A DNA stretch of 64,000 nt from Hippopus hippopus (lineage: Eukaryota > Mollusca > Bivalvia > Cardiida > Cardiidae), in contig OX328109.1 of NCBI GenBank assembly GCA_946811185.2, positions 41,400,129 to 41,464,128 on the forward strand, read 5' to 3'. A program made the position numbers and the translations under genes. How positions within the stretch are numbered: position 1 is the stretch's first letter; the number at the start of each line of letters is the position of its first letter. The notes beneath the pieces were generated by a model. That model did not search any database. It was not told the origin of the DNA and saw only the letters and a program-made list of their open reading frames with translations. Shown piece after piece: positions 1 through 11,183 of the stretch.

Positions 1-1130
1 CAGGCCAATGTTTTCGCATATTACGGGCTCTAATTTCTGCGTATAATCTAATGGGATAAAACGATTCTGACATTCATTGGTTTTTTATTTAGAATTTTCT
101 TAATCTTGTCGATAAATAAAAACAAAGGTTGCCAGAAGCTTGCTTATAGATAACTGAAATGACATTTATTTTTTGACGTATACGAGTTGTACATTGTCAC
201 AGCACGTATATAATGAATTTAGTCACGTGAATAAACATAAACCTGAAAATACACAAAAGGAAAAAATAGAATAAAAACAGGAAAAAAAACCCAAAACAAA
301 CAAATACAAAACACACATAAAGCAAAAACACAAACTGCTTTACCAGACTCCCTTAATAGATTTTTTTTATCTCAAATGCCTACTCACATCAGATCCTATG
401 TACATGTAGCCTGACATTTAGGCCCTGTATTTGAGTCATTCTCATAAACAAGGTGCAAAACTAGAGTGACCTTACCCTAAATTTCCTTTTATCTGAAGCA
501 CAACATCAGGTGAAAGGTCCTAGGACTAATCATAAAGATCTTCAATCGTTGCAACGATTTGCCATTTAGAGAGGGGAACTAAAAATAACAGAAGAAAACA
601 CACAAAACGTTTCCTGTCGCCTGTTTTATTCCTGAAAACCAGTCCGCACTATGTACATTGATCCGGCATGTACAATATCGATATAGAAGAAAGGGGTGAC
701 ATAGGGGTCGTAGACTGAGGTTAGTACCCAGTGGACTTGGTCAGGGGAAAATATAATATATGCACATTCTTACATATATGTAGACTGACCGGATTATTTT
801 GTGGTCATTAATAAGTCGGTAGTATCTGTTAAGTTTGATAGTTTATTAGGTTAAACATAAAATATAGATCTATACATTTAATTTTATTTCTGCATGGTTT
901 TTATTGGGAATGATAATTTCCCATCTCTCGAAAAACATTGAGGAAGACGAGTAGAAGCCCGGTGAACCAAAAAAAGAGCAAAGTAAGTGATTTTTACCGT
1001 TTTTATAAGCTACCTCTTTGTTTCTGTCTTTGTCTGTCATCTTCCCGTTTCTTTCTGACTATTTTTGACTGTATCATTTTGTCTATGTCTGTCTGTCTGT
1101 GTGCCTGTCTTTCTGCCTGCCTGCTTAGTT
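1..1130. other. AT-rich stretch, no feature recognised
   Basis: I see no convincing gene, tRNA or repeat family here. A donor-like GTAAGT sits at 983-988 after a short open stretch of basic codons, but there is no matching acceptor or coding signal, so I do not call an exon. Confidence 0.4.
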
Positions 1131-1134
1131 CGAT

Positions 1135-1441
1135 TCGCTCTCTCTGTCTCTCTCTCACTCTTTTCTATTCCGTCTCTCTCTCCCTTACTCACCCTCTCTC
1201 TCTCTCACCATCTCGTCTCTCCCTCCCTCACTCTCTCTCTTTCTCCATCCTGTCCCTCCCTCCGTTTCTCCCTCACTCCCATCTTCCCTCTTTCTCCATC
1301 CCGTCTCTCCCCCCTCCGTCTCTCCCTCACTCCCACCCTCCCTCTTTCTCCATCCCGTCTCTCCCTTCCTTCCTCTCTCTGTCTCTGTCTGTCTCTGTCT
1401 CTCTCTCGCTCTCTGCTTCTCTCTCTCTCTCTCTCTCTCAT
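1135..1441. repeat. (CT)n-rich microsatellite block
   Basis: About 300 bp of almost pure pyrimidine, mostly CT/CTCC/CTGT steps. Open frames across it on both strands are Ser/Leu/Pro-rich or Arg/Glu-rich and arise only from the dinucleotide composition. Confidence 0.9.
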
Positions 1442-1639
1442 ATTCTTAGACGCTAAACTATGCGTTCATATCGTTAACCTTTTACCTAATAATGCTGTGT
1501 TTAACGACCCTGATGAAATATGCTATTGAAATTTAAGAATGTCGCGAAAAGGGAAAAAATGCTGATATTCATTTTCTTCTTCTCTCACAATGTTTTCTAC
1601 TTATTTATAAACAATGCCTATCATATAACCCTTTCAGCA

Positions 1640-1985
1640 CCTCAAGCGGAAGCAGGGGTTTTTGCAAACTGCATAGATCAAGATCAGACTGCACAGGAAG
1701 TGCAGTCTTATCTTGGATCTCTAGCCTCCGCTAGTTTAGTGAAAATCGTTGGGTAAAAGTCTGATCTTTTAACTCTAAGGCTTTTGAGCGCGACTCACTG
1801 ACCTTTTGCGGACAGTGTAGATCAAGATCAGACTGCACAGAACGTGCAGTCTGATCTTCGATCTACACTGTCCGATAAGGAGATATGTTTCCCTAAAATA
1901 TAACTTTGAAATAGCAATATTTAGGATTTAACTATCGGCTTGAAAGTTTCATTTAAGTTATTTATCAGGATAGGGGTTAATAGAA
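1640..1985 (+). mobile_element. Two copies of palindromic MITE family A
   Basis: A degenerate copy (1640-1745) is followed by a fuller one (about 1775-1985). The core is the inverted repeat GATCAAGATCAGACTGCAC / GTGCAGTCTGATCTTGATC, flanked by GGACAGTGTA and its complement. Complete copies elsewhere run from TTAACCCTTA to TAAGGGTTAA, so the target is TTAA, as in piggyBac-type elements. No coding capacity. Confidence 0.75.
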
Positions 1986-2039
1986 TCTATTTTTAGCCGT
2001 TGATGGAAGTCGAGTTTACTTGAGCCTCGGTCTGTGAAA

Positions 2040-2292
2040 GTTAAAGGGGGGGTGGGGTTAATACATTTCCGTGCTGCATTATACCAAGCAAGACATCACA
2101 TAATTATGGATCAATAAAATCTATTTAGTCTAACAACCGACTGAATCATGATATAGAATGGCCCTTTTACATGAAGAAAATTTACAAATAGCAAAACTCT
2201 TCGACCCATGTCAGCCTGCGCGGAGTGCGCAGGTTGACATGGGTCGATACTTTTTGCAGATGCATTAAACCTCCTTTTCAGATAGCATAGCT
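2040..2292 (-). mobile_element. MITE family C copy
   Basis: About 250 bp, with the strong hairpin GACCCATGTCAGCCTGCGC / GCGCAGGTTGACATGGGTC near one end and the terminal motif AGCATAGCTCA. The remainder (TAATTATGGATC, the CATCACATAATTATG block) matches the other family C copies in reverse orientation. Confidence 0.75.
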
Positions 2293-2549
2293 CATAAAGA
2301 TGAATTTAGACATTTAACTAAATTCAACTTGTTTCTCTGCTATTGCTTTCGATATGAACGAGTCTATTTTTCTTCCATCTGGTAGAGCATTACTTCAAGG
2401 TTTTGGGTTAGGATGATTTAGACTTGTCCAGGTTTGCAGACGAGACATTGAAGACGGCTCAGATGATGGAATTTGTCTATAAAAAGGTAGAAAAACAATG
2501 TAGAAAAAGGAGGAAATTCTGGTCTCCTAACCCTAATCTTTGTGACCAG

Positions 2550-2850
2550 CATTTTTAGCTCGACTGTTTTCGAACAAAACGTCGAGGTGTTATCGTAGCG
2601 CTCTCGTCGTCGTCGTTTGCGTTGTCTGAGTCGTCGCCATGCAAAAAGTTCGACTTTTTGTAATATCTCTGTTATTACTGAAGATATTTACTTCAAACTC
2701 GGACTAGTTGTTAACTATCAAAAGGGGAACACCATACGACAAGGACAGGTAACTAATCATCAACGTATTTTGACACAGTTATACCCCTTTTTCGACTTGG
2801 GAATTTTCACTGAAAATCAAGCAATTGCAGCCGAGAGTTGACACCCGCAT
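2550..2850 (+). mobile_element. Possible Helitron/pearl-like 5' fragment
   Basis: Starts with a TTTTTAGCTCGACTG motif like the starts near 11608 and 19211, followed by a TCG-rich microsatellite and a short diverged body. No 3' hairpin was found, so this would be a truncated copy. Confidence 0.35.
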
Positions 2851-3169
2851 GCGGTGCTATTGTCTCCTTTCCCCACATTTATTTTTTCACAAGCCTTCTT
2901 CCTCAGGGTCGATGCGGTGCGGTGCGGTGAAGGGATAGTTCGAACTGTTACGTAGTACGAGTTCGGACTGTTTAGATATTTTATTGGCGGTTCCGACTAC
3001 TCAAGTGCTCAATCGGAACTGCTGCATGACTATTTTTTAACAGAAGGAGTCTGGATAATTCAGAACTTTCTAAAGACAAAGGACCTTACATGATTATATC
3101 TGGAGAATGTTGCATATTAACCTTTGACCTGCTAAATAAGTGAAACGAAACTTTCAAGCCGATAGTATA

Positions 3170-3393
3170 CAGGGTGTCCAAAAAGTCGTGCACCATCCTG
3201 AATACACATTCATTGTCACAGATGCTCAAATTCGTCAGCCACTGATCTATGACTGGCACCACGTCTGCCGAACATGAATACAATTTCAATTCTTTCTTCA
3301 AGACTTAGTTTCTCAGCCATTTCTGTCTTCAATACTCAGCTTCTGGATCATTCAACCTGAAACAGGATGGTGCACGACTTTTTGGACACCCTG
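3170..3393 (-). mobile_element. Mariner-type deletion derivative (224 bp)
   Basis: Perfect 31-bp terminal inverted repeats (3170-3200 and 3363-3393) start CAGGGTGTCCAAAAAGTCG. TA dinucleotides flank both ends (3168-3169, 3394-3395), the target duplication of Tc1/mariner elements. The interior holds the start of a transposase-like frame on the minus strand, so this is an internally deleted element and not an unrelated foldback. Confidence 0.85.
3216..3320 (-). pseudogene. Truncated mariner transposase N-terminus (34 codons)
   Basis: Reads from ATG at 3318-3320 to TGA at 3216-3218. The start, MAEKLSLEERIEIVFMFGRR followed by GASHRSVADEF, resembles the first DNA-binding helix-turn-helix of mariner-family transposases. 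Everything after this first domain is missing, so no catalytic DDD/E residues remain. At most it could bind the element's own inverted repeats. The family call rests on my recognition of the motif and the surrounding 31-bp TIRs. Confidence 0.65.
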
Positions 3394-4049
3394 TATAATA
3401 AGAACCCAAATATCGCTATTTCTTATGTATCTTTTTTTTGGGAAAAATATTTACTTATCGGACAGTGTAGATCTAAGATCAGACTGCACGTTCTGTGCAG
3501 TCTGATCTTGATCTACACTGTCCGCAAAAGGTGTATGAGTCGTGCTTAAGGGTTAAATTACTATAAAAATATCCAGTATTTGACGAGTTTTGAGACACAC
3601 ACCTTTGAGAATATTGCGGGGAAAAGAGAAAATGCTGTGCCGGTAAGCATCATTTTCTCTCATTCCCAAATGTTTTCCTCAAGATGGAACGAGAAAAGTC
3701 TTGTTGCAAGAAACTTTTCTTCACGCTGCAATGTATCCAAAACCCTTCGTCCCCTGAGTCGTAAAAACACACGATTCTTCTATCTCATGATGCAGTCGGT
3801 TTTTAGACAAAATAGATTGTATGGATCCATAAATGGAAGAACTTTCTTTGACGAAACTCTAGTTGATGATTCTCATGTGAACTAATTCATTGACACGATT
3901 CATGTAACTACCCACAACATGGGTTTTGTGGAAGACCCCAATTTTTTTTTTTTTTGAAGCCACTTCTTATCTGACTGGTCTTTCTTCTACGAGCTAGTAT
4001 TTGGCCAGACTCTGTCGGCTCTAAACCCCAAGAGCGCCAGATAACCCTT

Positions 4050-4265
4050 TATCACACAATCCCGGGTTTTAACGACCCCCAGAGGAAAAGGACTTTTGAA
4101 AACATTTTGGGAAAAGGAGAAAATGCTGGTAACCAGCATTTTCTTCTTTATCCAAAATGTTTTCTGTCCTTACAAAGAAGAATTTCCTAATTTTGCAACA
4201 TTAAGTGTGTCGACTGCAAATACTTTCAATTTGGACCAGTCTTAATTTCTTCCGATTCGCAGAGA
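4050..4265 (+). mobile_element. MITE family B copy
   Basis: Begins AACCCTTTATCACACAATCC. It carries the central palindrome GGGAAAAGGAGAAAATGCTGG / CCAGCATTTTCTTC and ends in the GGACCAGTCTTAA region. Complete copies (for example 58130-58340) have the termini TTAACCCTTTACCAAAC and GTTTGGGAAAGGGTTAA. No coding capacity. Confidence 0.8.
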
Positions 4266-4339
4266 AACGTAAGCTCAATGGGCACCTTCAGCCTAGAAAT
4301 AAGACTTAAATTATTTCAATGACTATGTTACTTTTGTCC

Positions 4340-4445
4340 TAAATATCTCAGCAAAGCGGACAATTTAGATCAAAGATCACTCTTATTGCACGTTTTGTGC
4401 AGTCTGATCTTGATATAAGCTGTTCGCAAAAGCAAGTATGGTTGT
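4340..4445 (-). mobile_element. MITE family A core, degenerate
   Basis: Contains GCGGACAATTTAGATCAAAG and the TGCAGTCTGATCTTGAT arm, with several substitutions. Outer parts are not recognisable. Confidence 0.6.
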
Positions 4446-5877
4446 GAGGGGCGCTTTAAAGGAAGGACAGAAGATTTACCCAGACGACTCTGCTGGAAAT
4501 CTGTAAGCCACCGTGGCATTCAAGCTGTTACACCACACCTAAATGCTTTCGAGTGCTTCCGGGTCGCAGTACTCAAAAGGTCAAAGGTAGTCCCAGTTCA
4601 AGATATAAAAGATAACAAATACTTGTTCTGCACTGTTTCAATAAGAATAAAAACTCGAGTAGACGTATCTAAAACGTGTTTTAAGCTGATTTGATGATTT
4701 CTAAAGAAACTTTAGTGTAATTGATATACTTCTTGGGAAACTATTTGGTCTTTTTGACCTAGTAAAGGAACACAGTATACAACCGTAAAAGCCCAATGCC
4801 CTCTTTTATGACATAAAAAAAATTGGCAATAAAATTGAAGTGAACTGTTAAAAAGGTGGAAAACACTGAATAGTATCAGAAAAGATACTAGAATGTCGTG
4901 TACTTCACTGGTTCTTTGATTAAGTTTGATACTTAGGAAAACATCATTTATGCATATTTCGAAGCAATACCCAAAATATGGTAATAAGTTGTAAGGTAAT
5001 TTGCATACTGTAGAGATGGTCGTAAAATAATAAACTGCACGCAGAACGTATATTTACTCAGAATTTTTTCCATTGCTCGGTCGATGCCGCTTGTTAACAT
5101 CATACTTGGTTTACTTCAAAATTATGCTGGCACATCTCTTCCGCCTCCTCTTCTATTTTTGGTGTGGGCTATTTTAAGACAGAATCTCCGTAAGCAAAGG
5201 TGCGCCTTGACAGTTTGCTATTACTGATTTCTTCGAATTTTTTCACCCAACCTTGATGATTTTTGTACCAATAGAAAATGGAAAAATAAAAGAATGAAGA
5301 GGGGTATAAGGCTCTAAGGTCCGTTTTCTCTGTGATTTTCTAAGTGCATGATTGTTTGAGAAGGCATGAAAAAATGTTAATCGGTCATGATACCACTCTC
5401 TCTATCAATTTTGTGGAAACCACATAAGAGAAAACAGCAAAACCCCAGTTTTGTCAGGGAAATAGCGGCATGGGTTTAAAAAAGCAGTGGTTTTTGCTAT
5501 TTTATCAACGTACAAAAAAGTTACTGGTGTGACACCCTCTGTCTAGCCCAAAGTCTTGTACTTCCAAGTGGAAGATCAAAGAATCTAGGCAGACGAAAAC
5601 GCGGGAAACCTGTAAGAAACGGCGGGACTTTAAGGGCTTTGGGGTCGCTTCAGGTCGGGTCAAATAAAAATTTTCAGAATTAGAATAAAACAAAAAATCA
5701 TGAGTGCTAGCCACTTCTTTTTCTTTACCGTCATATGTGGCTAAGTTTTTCTCCGAAAGGAGGAAACACTATAGTCATTAACTAATGGCGCTAGTTTCGA
5801 ATTTCAAATTTACATTTTGGTTTCGAATTTCAGACCGTGAACTGGCCGGTGATGGTCAAAAAAGGACAATGATAATT
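4446..5877. other. Unassigned, no gene or repeat recognised
   Basis: About 1.4 kb without a supportable exon or a match to the repeat families of this window. A 69-codon minus-strand frame at 5505-5714 has no recognisable domain or splice context. Confidence 0.4.
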
Positions 5878-6107
5878 TAACTCTTTACCCGACGACAAAA
5901 TTTTAGACCAGTCCAAATTGAAAGCATTTGCAGACGACAAATTAAATGAAGCTAAAATCATGAGTTCTGTATTGGAAAAGGTTGAAAACATTGTGGGAAA
6001 AGAAGAAAATGCTGGTAACCAGCATTTTCTTTATTTTCCACAAGGTTTTCAACGCTTCTCCCGAGGGATCCCTAAAACACGGGGTTGTTTGGACAATGTG
6101 TATTTAA
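5878..6107 (-). mobile_element. MITE family B copy
   Basis: Reverse copy: starts TAACTCTTTACCCGACGACA, carries the GTGGGAAAAGAAGAAAATGC palindrome at 5995-6050 and ends near GGTTGTTTGGACAATG. The 91-codon frame over it is read from repeat sequence. Confidence 0.8.
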
Positions 6108-7180
6108 TAACCATCACAAAAGAAAAAAAAATGTGCCGCCAATTATTTTACCAAAAAAAAAAGACTGACCCACGAATGCCCTTAAAGCCATGATCATTTG
6201 GGGACCGGGACTCCAGTTTTTGACATGCAAATAACAGTTTGAGCAAACATAAGTATAAGTATTAGCGAAAAAATACTCTTTTCAATAGCCTAGTGTGGAC
6301 ACATCGACTTTTAAAAAGTCTTATTTCCATCTTCATTTTCAGTAAAAGCTCTTATCAGTCCCCAGTAGGAGATTAAAGCGGCCTTAGATGTTTTGTAATT
6401 ATACCAAATATTTTATCACCAAATTCACGAAGGTAATAAGGTAATAGTTTACAAACAATTAAGTGGAGGGAGGGGGGAAGAGAGAGAGAGACAGAGAGAC
6501 AGACAGACAGACAGACAGAGGGGAAGGGGGAAGTCTTAGTGGTATTTCCTGAACGTGATGCGTGGCCTCCCTGCCTGTATTTTAAGTTTTTGCGCCAGAC
6601 TTTTGGAAAGGTTTGTGGGAAAGTCACATGGTCAATAACAAGCATCTTATATACACAGGCGTTCATGTTATGTCGAACTTCGCCACTTGTATGATGCAGA
6701 GCACCAGATAAGAGAGAGTGATAGTATTCTAAATCTATTATTTTTCTACCAAACCCTCGATGAGACGATTCTAATGAGTACCCATAAGGTAGGGTTTAGT
6801 GGAGAATAATTAATATTTTCAATTCTGAAATCAAAATCAGCCCCCCTCTATCTGGAGCTCTGGTAATGTCTAATGTATTACATTATATAGGCGGCGAAGT
6901 TTGTCATAACACGAACGTCTGTGCTTTTATGGTATCGTTTTCAAATTATATACAATGACGTCATATGTGATCTCATAGAAATAGACAGTTCCCATTGCTC
7001 AAAGACCGTCCAGTTATTTGAATGGCAAAGAGAAAAAAAATATTTAGTTGTATTTATCTGGTTTTTATTACAACTTTGGGACAAAAGAAAACCTGCATTT
7101 GATAGGCATATTTCAAAAGCTTAATGTCGCTTATTAAACTAAACAAGAACGCTGACATAAAAACGTTGAAACAAAGATCA
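6108..7180. other. Mostly unassigned, with a GA/GACA microsatellite
   Basis: Apart from the purine-rich tract at about 6465-6520 (GA, then CAGA/GACA units), I recognise nothing here. Confidence 0.4.
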
Positions 7181-7184
7181 GCGT

Positions 7185-7310
7185 TGAGAGAGGAATGAAT
7201 TCTGTTGCAGTGACTATTATCTGTCTTCGGGAAAAAAAATGGCCAAACTAAAGACTCGAACCAGCAACCTATTACCCGTGGTCTCAAGATCAAATATAAC
7301 CGCTTTTGCG
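7185..7310 (-). mobile_element. tRNA-derived SINE fragment
   Basis: Matches the body and head of the SINE at 15639-15962 in reverse: GAATGAATTCTGTTGCAGTG, then a CTTCGGGAAAAAAAATGGCC junction and the B-box complement GACTCGAACC. The tail is missing. Confidence 0.6.
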
Positions 7311-7351
7311 CGTGAGCGAGCTTGAGTGCAAAATAAGGTAGCTGGTGTAAA

Positions 7352-7530
7352 ACCTTTACCAAACGACAAAATTTTAATCTGTGTCCAAATTTAGATCATC
7401 AGCAGATAACAGCATAGATGTTCCCCAAATGATAGGATTTGCATTTTTCCTTTTCCCCCGATGTTTTCAAAAGTCTTCTTTTTCACGTTCGTTGAAACAC
7501 GGGATTGTTTGGCAAAGGGTTTGATAAACA
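7352..7530 (-). mobile_element. MITE family B copy, internally deleted
   Basis: Has both ends (CCTTTACCAAACGACAAAAT, GGGATTGTTTGGCAAAGGGT) but lacks most of the central palindrome. Confidence 0.7.
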
Positions 7531-7737
7531 CTACATCTAAATTTATTTCATAGAACTTTGATCTTGCACATTTTATTATTTTTTCCCCAAGATTTCAAAT
7601 CTGATTTGTTTTTTGTACCATATAACCGGAAAACTTGCCTCGTAAATTAAAGTCGGGTTCAAGTCAGTGCGCACATTAGTTTCTTAGGGTCATCCACGTA
7701 AGGTAGAAAAATATCCATCATACTCTAAGAAGAGGTA

Positions 7738-7945
7738 GTTCGGTGCGTCTGCAAAAAGTATCGACCCATGTCAGCCTGCGCAGTCCGCGCAGGCTGACAT
7801 GGGTCGACACTTTTTGCTATTGATAAATTTTCTGCGTGTCAAAGGAGATTCTACTTCATGCTTCAGCCAGATGTTAGGGACAAAATGGATCCATATTAAT
7901 GTGACGACTTGCTTGGTATTATGTATCAAGAAGACGCACTAGACT
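7738..7945 (+). mobile_element. MITE family C copy
   Basis: Near-perfect hairpin at 7748-7820, with arms AAAAAGTATCGACCCATGTC and their complement around GCCTGCGCAGTCCGCGCAGGC. The family body follows (CAAAATGGATCCATA, ACTTGCTTGGTATTATG). Confidence 0.8.
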
Positions 7946-8039
7946 CGCTTCTCCAGGAGTGCCACTCATTGCAATGGTTTACGATTCCTAGAGAGGTTGA
8001 GTCCATGCGACCACATCTTTCTCGTCAAGCCCGAATCCC

Positions 8040-8312
8040 AAATCGGTAATATACCGGGTTTGAAGTCCAAGGCGTCGTCAGACCGACTCCCAGCTCAGCC
8101 AAGATGTTTCCGAGAAATGCTGATAGTCACGACACGATCCATTCTTGTCTAACCTCTGAACTGTTTTTGATGATGTATATGCGAGAAAACAGCCAGTTGC
8201 TTGGAGAAAGATTGTTGTGCTTCGTACTGGTGAAAGAAATTTAAATGCAGAAAAGCATAGATAGGTGCACTGATGCCGCGGTATGACTGAAATAATGTTA
8301 AAAGCCAATCAA
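8040..8312 (+). mobile_element. Diverged tRNA-derived SINE
   Basis: Body motifs in order: GATAGTCACGACACGATCC, GAAAACAGCCAGTTGCTTGG, AAGCATAGATAGGTGCACTG and TGACTGAAATAATGTTAAAA. The tRNA-like head is barely recognisable. Confidence 0.6.
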
Positions 8313-8450
8313 CCGCAATTTAACGACCCTGGAGAAAAAAAGCTTTTGAAAACATCGTGGGAAAAGGAGTAAATAGTTGTGACCAGGATGATGATAACTA
8401 TGGTCTTTATATCATTTTACCACAATGTTTTCTATCCTTTTACAGGGAAA
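8313..8450 (+). mobile_element. MITE family B fragment
   Basis: TTTAACGACCCTGGAGAAAA and AACATCGTGGGAAAAGGAG match the left half of family B. The right half is shortened. Confidence 0.65.
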
Positions 8451-8483
8451 CCTCATTATTTTTTTGTCACATGTTACTACATA

Positions 8484-8745
8484 TAGCCTGCATTGCGCAA
8501 AAAGGGGCATTCGGACATTTGCGTAGTGTCGTCTCGGATCAGCCTGCGCAGTCCGCGCAGGCTAATCCGAGATAGCACTTTATGACTGCATTAGATTTTG
8601 TCCCACAGTAGACTTGCGAAAAACAGAAAATTACATAAAAACGGAAAGTGTCGTTTCGGATTAGCCTGCGCGGACTGCGCAGGCTGATCCGAGACGACAC
8701 TTTACGTAAATGTCCGAATGCCCCTTTTCGCGTGGTGCAGGCCAA
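8484..8745. mobile_element. MITE family D copy (double hairpin)
   Basis: Two hairpins, about 8528-8580 and 8650-8705, built on TCTCGGATCAGCCTGCGCAG and its complement. The ends AAAAGGGGCATTCGGACATT and AATGTCCGAATGCCCCTTTT are inverted copies of each other. Other copies lie at 24635-24897 and 35160-35430. Confidence 0.85.
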
Positions 8746-9059
8746 TTATAATTAATATGTCATCTGCAAATGCTTTTGATTTAAACCTGTCTAAATTTTA
8801 TTCGCTTGGTAGAGTTTGTTTTCTAATATATACTGTCGTACTATACTTATCGATTTGGGTATTTTTTTTAATTTCAAATAAAAACCAGAATGTTGCCATA
8901 ATTCAGAGTTTTCCCCGATACAAAATTGGTTTTGACACATACATTTCAACATCAGCATGTCTAGATCTGAGTATAAGGTTTATTTTTAGACACACCAGTG
9001 CAATAAAGTGGAAGCGAGGTCACGAATGGTTCCTTCCGTACAAAATTGATCAATAAATT

Positions 9060-9240
9060 ACTCTCGACCCTGTGGAAGAAACCTTTTGAAAACCTTGTGG
9101 GAAAAGCAGAAAATGCTGTTCATCAACATTTCTCATTTTCTCTCGATATTTTCCTCTGTTTCAAAGAAAAACCAATTGAGTCATTCATGTGTTGTCCTTT
9201 GCAAAATGTTTCCGTTTGGCGATTCTGAAATTTTGTATCC
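9060..9240 (+). mobile_element. MITE family B, diverged copy
   Basis: CTTTTGAAAACCTTGTGGGA and AGAAAATGCTGTTCATCAAC match the family core. The termini are lost. Confidence 0.5.
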
Positions 9241-9307
9241 AAGCAATGACGTTTAAGACAAAATTTCTACCCAACACCTAGATTGTGGGTACTCGTTTGA
9301 TCATCGG

Positions 9308-9373
9308 ACACCGTTACTAAAAATAGCACCTGGTGCATTGCGTAAATGTGGTATTTCTAGTAACGGTGTTAAA
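9308..9373. repeat. Short foldback, CACCGTTACTA arms
   Basis: ACACCGTTACTAAAAATA and TATTTCTAGTAACGGTGT form an inverted repeat. A related sequence with the same CACCGTTACTAAA arm lies at 35530-35632. Confidence 0.5.
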
Positions 9374-9744
9374 GAACGTTAACCCAAAGATACAGCTTTA
9401 AAGATGCTAATTATCTAATTATGCACATCTCAGTAAGATATCACTATTGAAATTGTGTTACCAGATAACAAAACTAACTTTTTACATTGTGTAGGCCTAT
9501 TGCACAGGCGCTGCCATAAAAAATGTAGACTGTGTCATTGATCATTACACAAAAAGACCCAGTTTCAACGTCTTTCTGAATTCGAATATTTGCTATCAAA
9601 CTTATGTTATTAGAGTTGGGACTAATGACCTCTAGAAAAAAAAAGAACAGGAAATAAACACAATAAAAATACGGAAGCATAGAGGGAACATGCGAAAATT
9701 GCAAAAATATCGCGTTTCTTAACGACATATTATCTGTTTCCACC

Positions 9745-10530
9745 AAAAAGCTTACCCGTTTTCACGACATAATTGTCTCGTTACCGCGGCATTAAATATC
9801 GTCAACATGATACTAGGGTCGCGTTTCCCCGACATGATATCTTGTTACGGTACATTATTAATTCGTTCCCGTGAAAAGAAAAATCTCTTTCCTAAAACAT
9901 TAATTTAGAAATAACTCGTTTCCGCAGTAAAATTCCCGCGACATTATGTCACCTTCAGCTGCATAATTCACTCTTTCTCATGACAGAATTATCTCGTGAC
10001 CACGACAAAATATCTCGTTTCAATCACATATTCAACTTTTTACCTTAAAAATTATCTTGTGCCAACGACAAAATACCATCTTTCTGCGACATTTAAGTTT
10101 CCACAATCTCATTGTTTTTTTCCCACGACATGGTTGTATGGGTTTCGTGACGAAATTGTATTGTTTCCAAGACACTAATGTATAGTTTCCACGACATGAT
10201 TATGGTACTTCCATGACATAAATGTATTGTGTCCAAGACATGATTGTATTGTTTCCACGACATGATTGAATTGTTTCCACGACACGAATGTATTGTTTCC
10301 ACGACATGATTGTATTGCTTCCAGGACATGATTGTATTTTTTCAACGACATGCTTGTATCGTTTCTTCGTTATGCGTGTTTTGTGTCCACGACATGATTG
10401 TATTGTTTCCACGACATATTTTTTTCGTTTCCGCGACATTATTGTATCGTATGTACGACTGAATTTCTTGTTTCAACGACATGAATGTCTTGCTTCTGCG
10501 ACCTGATATGTAGTGTTACTTCGACGTACC
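9745..10530. repeat. 22-bp minisatellite
   Basis: Unit GTTTCCACGACATGATTGTA plus TT. It is clearest at 10120-10500 and increasingly diverged leftwards. The overlapping minus-strand frames with repeated Met-Ser-Trp-Lys-Gln-Tyr are repeat translations, not a gene. Confidence 0.85.
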
Positions 10531-11097
10531 TAAGAAATAGTCATCATATGCCAACAACATAATGTCTTGTCGGGGCGAGATAAGAATACGTCATTTGAAC
10601 GTGATGATTTATAACGGTATCGATATATGTTTATTACCTCGAGAGAACGAAATATTTATTTTTCCGCTTGTCCCGTCTTTGCTTCCGTAACATAATAAAA
10701 TGTGTTTTGGTCTGACTTTTGATTGACCGCAAAAGATCACCGTTATTAGCACGAAGTGTGTCATATTTGAAACGGAGGACATTCTCTTGAAAGTACAAAA
10801 CTATGTCAAACCATGAAAAGCAGTACTGATGGCCAATTTTCTCACTTTGACTTTCATACGGTTAAAAGGTCATCAAACAGGATTTCATCCTGCAAGTTAA
10901 TACAAAATCTTAAAAAAGGCTGCATCCTTTCATTCGGTAAAAATCGCTTAATCAAAATTAAAATATAGATCGAAATACTTGTAGAACACACAAGAAATTA
11001 CCGATGGATTTTGTTCTTTATAAGTTAAGTGTAACACTGCCTTTTCCGTTACTAATGTAGTTATCGCTTAACAAAATACATTTTTAATCCGGCAGAA
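10531..11097. other. Unassigned
   Basis: Nothing recognised: no exon, no family A-D match. Confidence 0.4.
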
Positions 11098-11099
11098 TG

Positions 11100-11183
11100 T
11101 CAACTGCCTCAATGACTGAATTGGTAGAGTCTCTGACGGTTGTTTTGAAGGTCATAGGTTCGAGTCCTACCGGAACTAACTGT
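11100..11183 (+). repeat. tRNA-like sequence (SINE head or tRNA relic)
   Basis: A good B box (GGTTCGAGTCC at about 11157-11167) lies downstream of GAATTGGTAGAGTC, a weak A box. I cannot pair a full acceptor stem, so a functional tRNA is unlikely. Confidence 0.45.

Larger units (their letters stand above)
3118..3556 (-). mobile_element. MITE family A copy split by a mariner-type insertion
   Basis: Family A sequence at 3118-3167 (GACCTGCTAAATAAGTGAAA) resumes at 3396-3556 with the usual hairpin, at 3457-3525, and the end motif GTCGTGCTTAAGGGTTAA. The interruption is the element at 3170-3393, so family A is the older insertion here. Confidence 0.8.

Noticed and set aside
938..1529. Long Ser/Leu/Pro-rich frames on both strands
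   Set aside because: They run through a CT microsatellite that lacks stops in several frames; no domain or splice evidence.
10093..10506. Repeated Met-Ser-Trp-Lys-Gln-Tyr peptides, possible repeat protein
   Set aside because: A 22-bp unit is not a multiple of three, so frames rotate through the array. The similarity reflects the DNA repeat only.
11100..11183. Functional tRNA gene
   Set aside because: Good B box only; no complete cloverleaf could be paired, and SINE heads of the same kind are common here.
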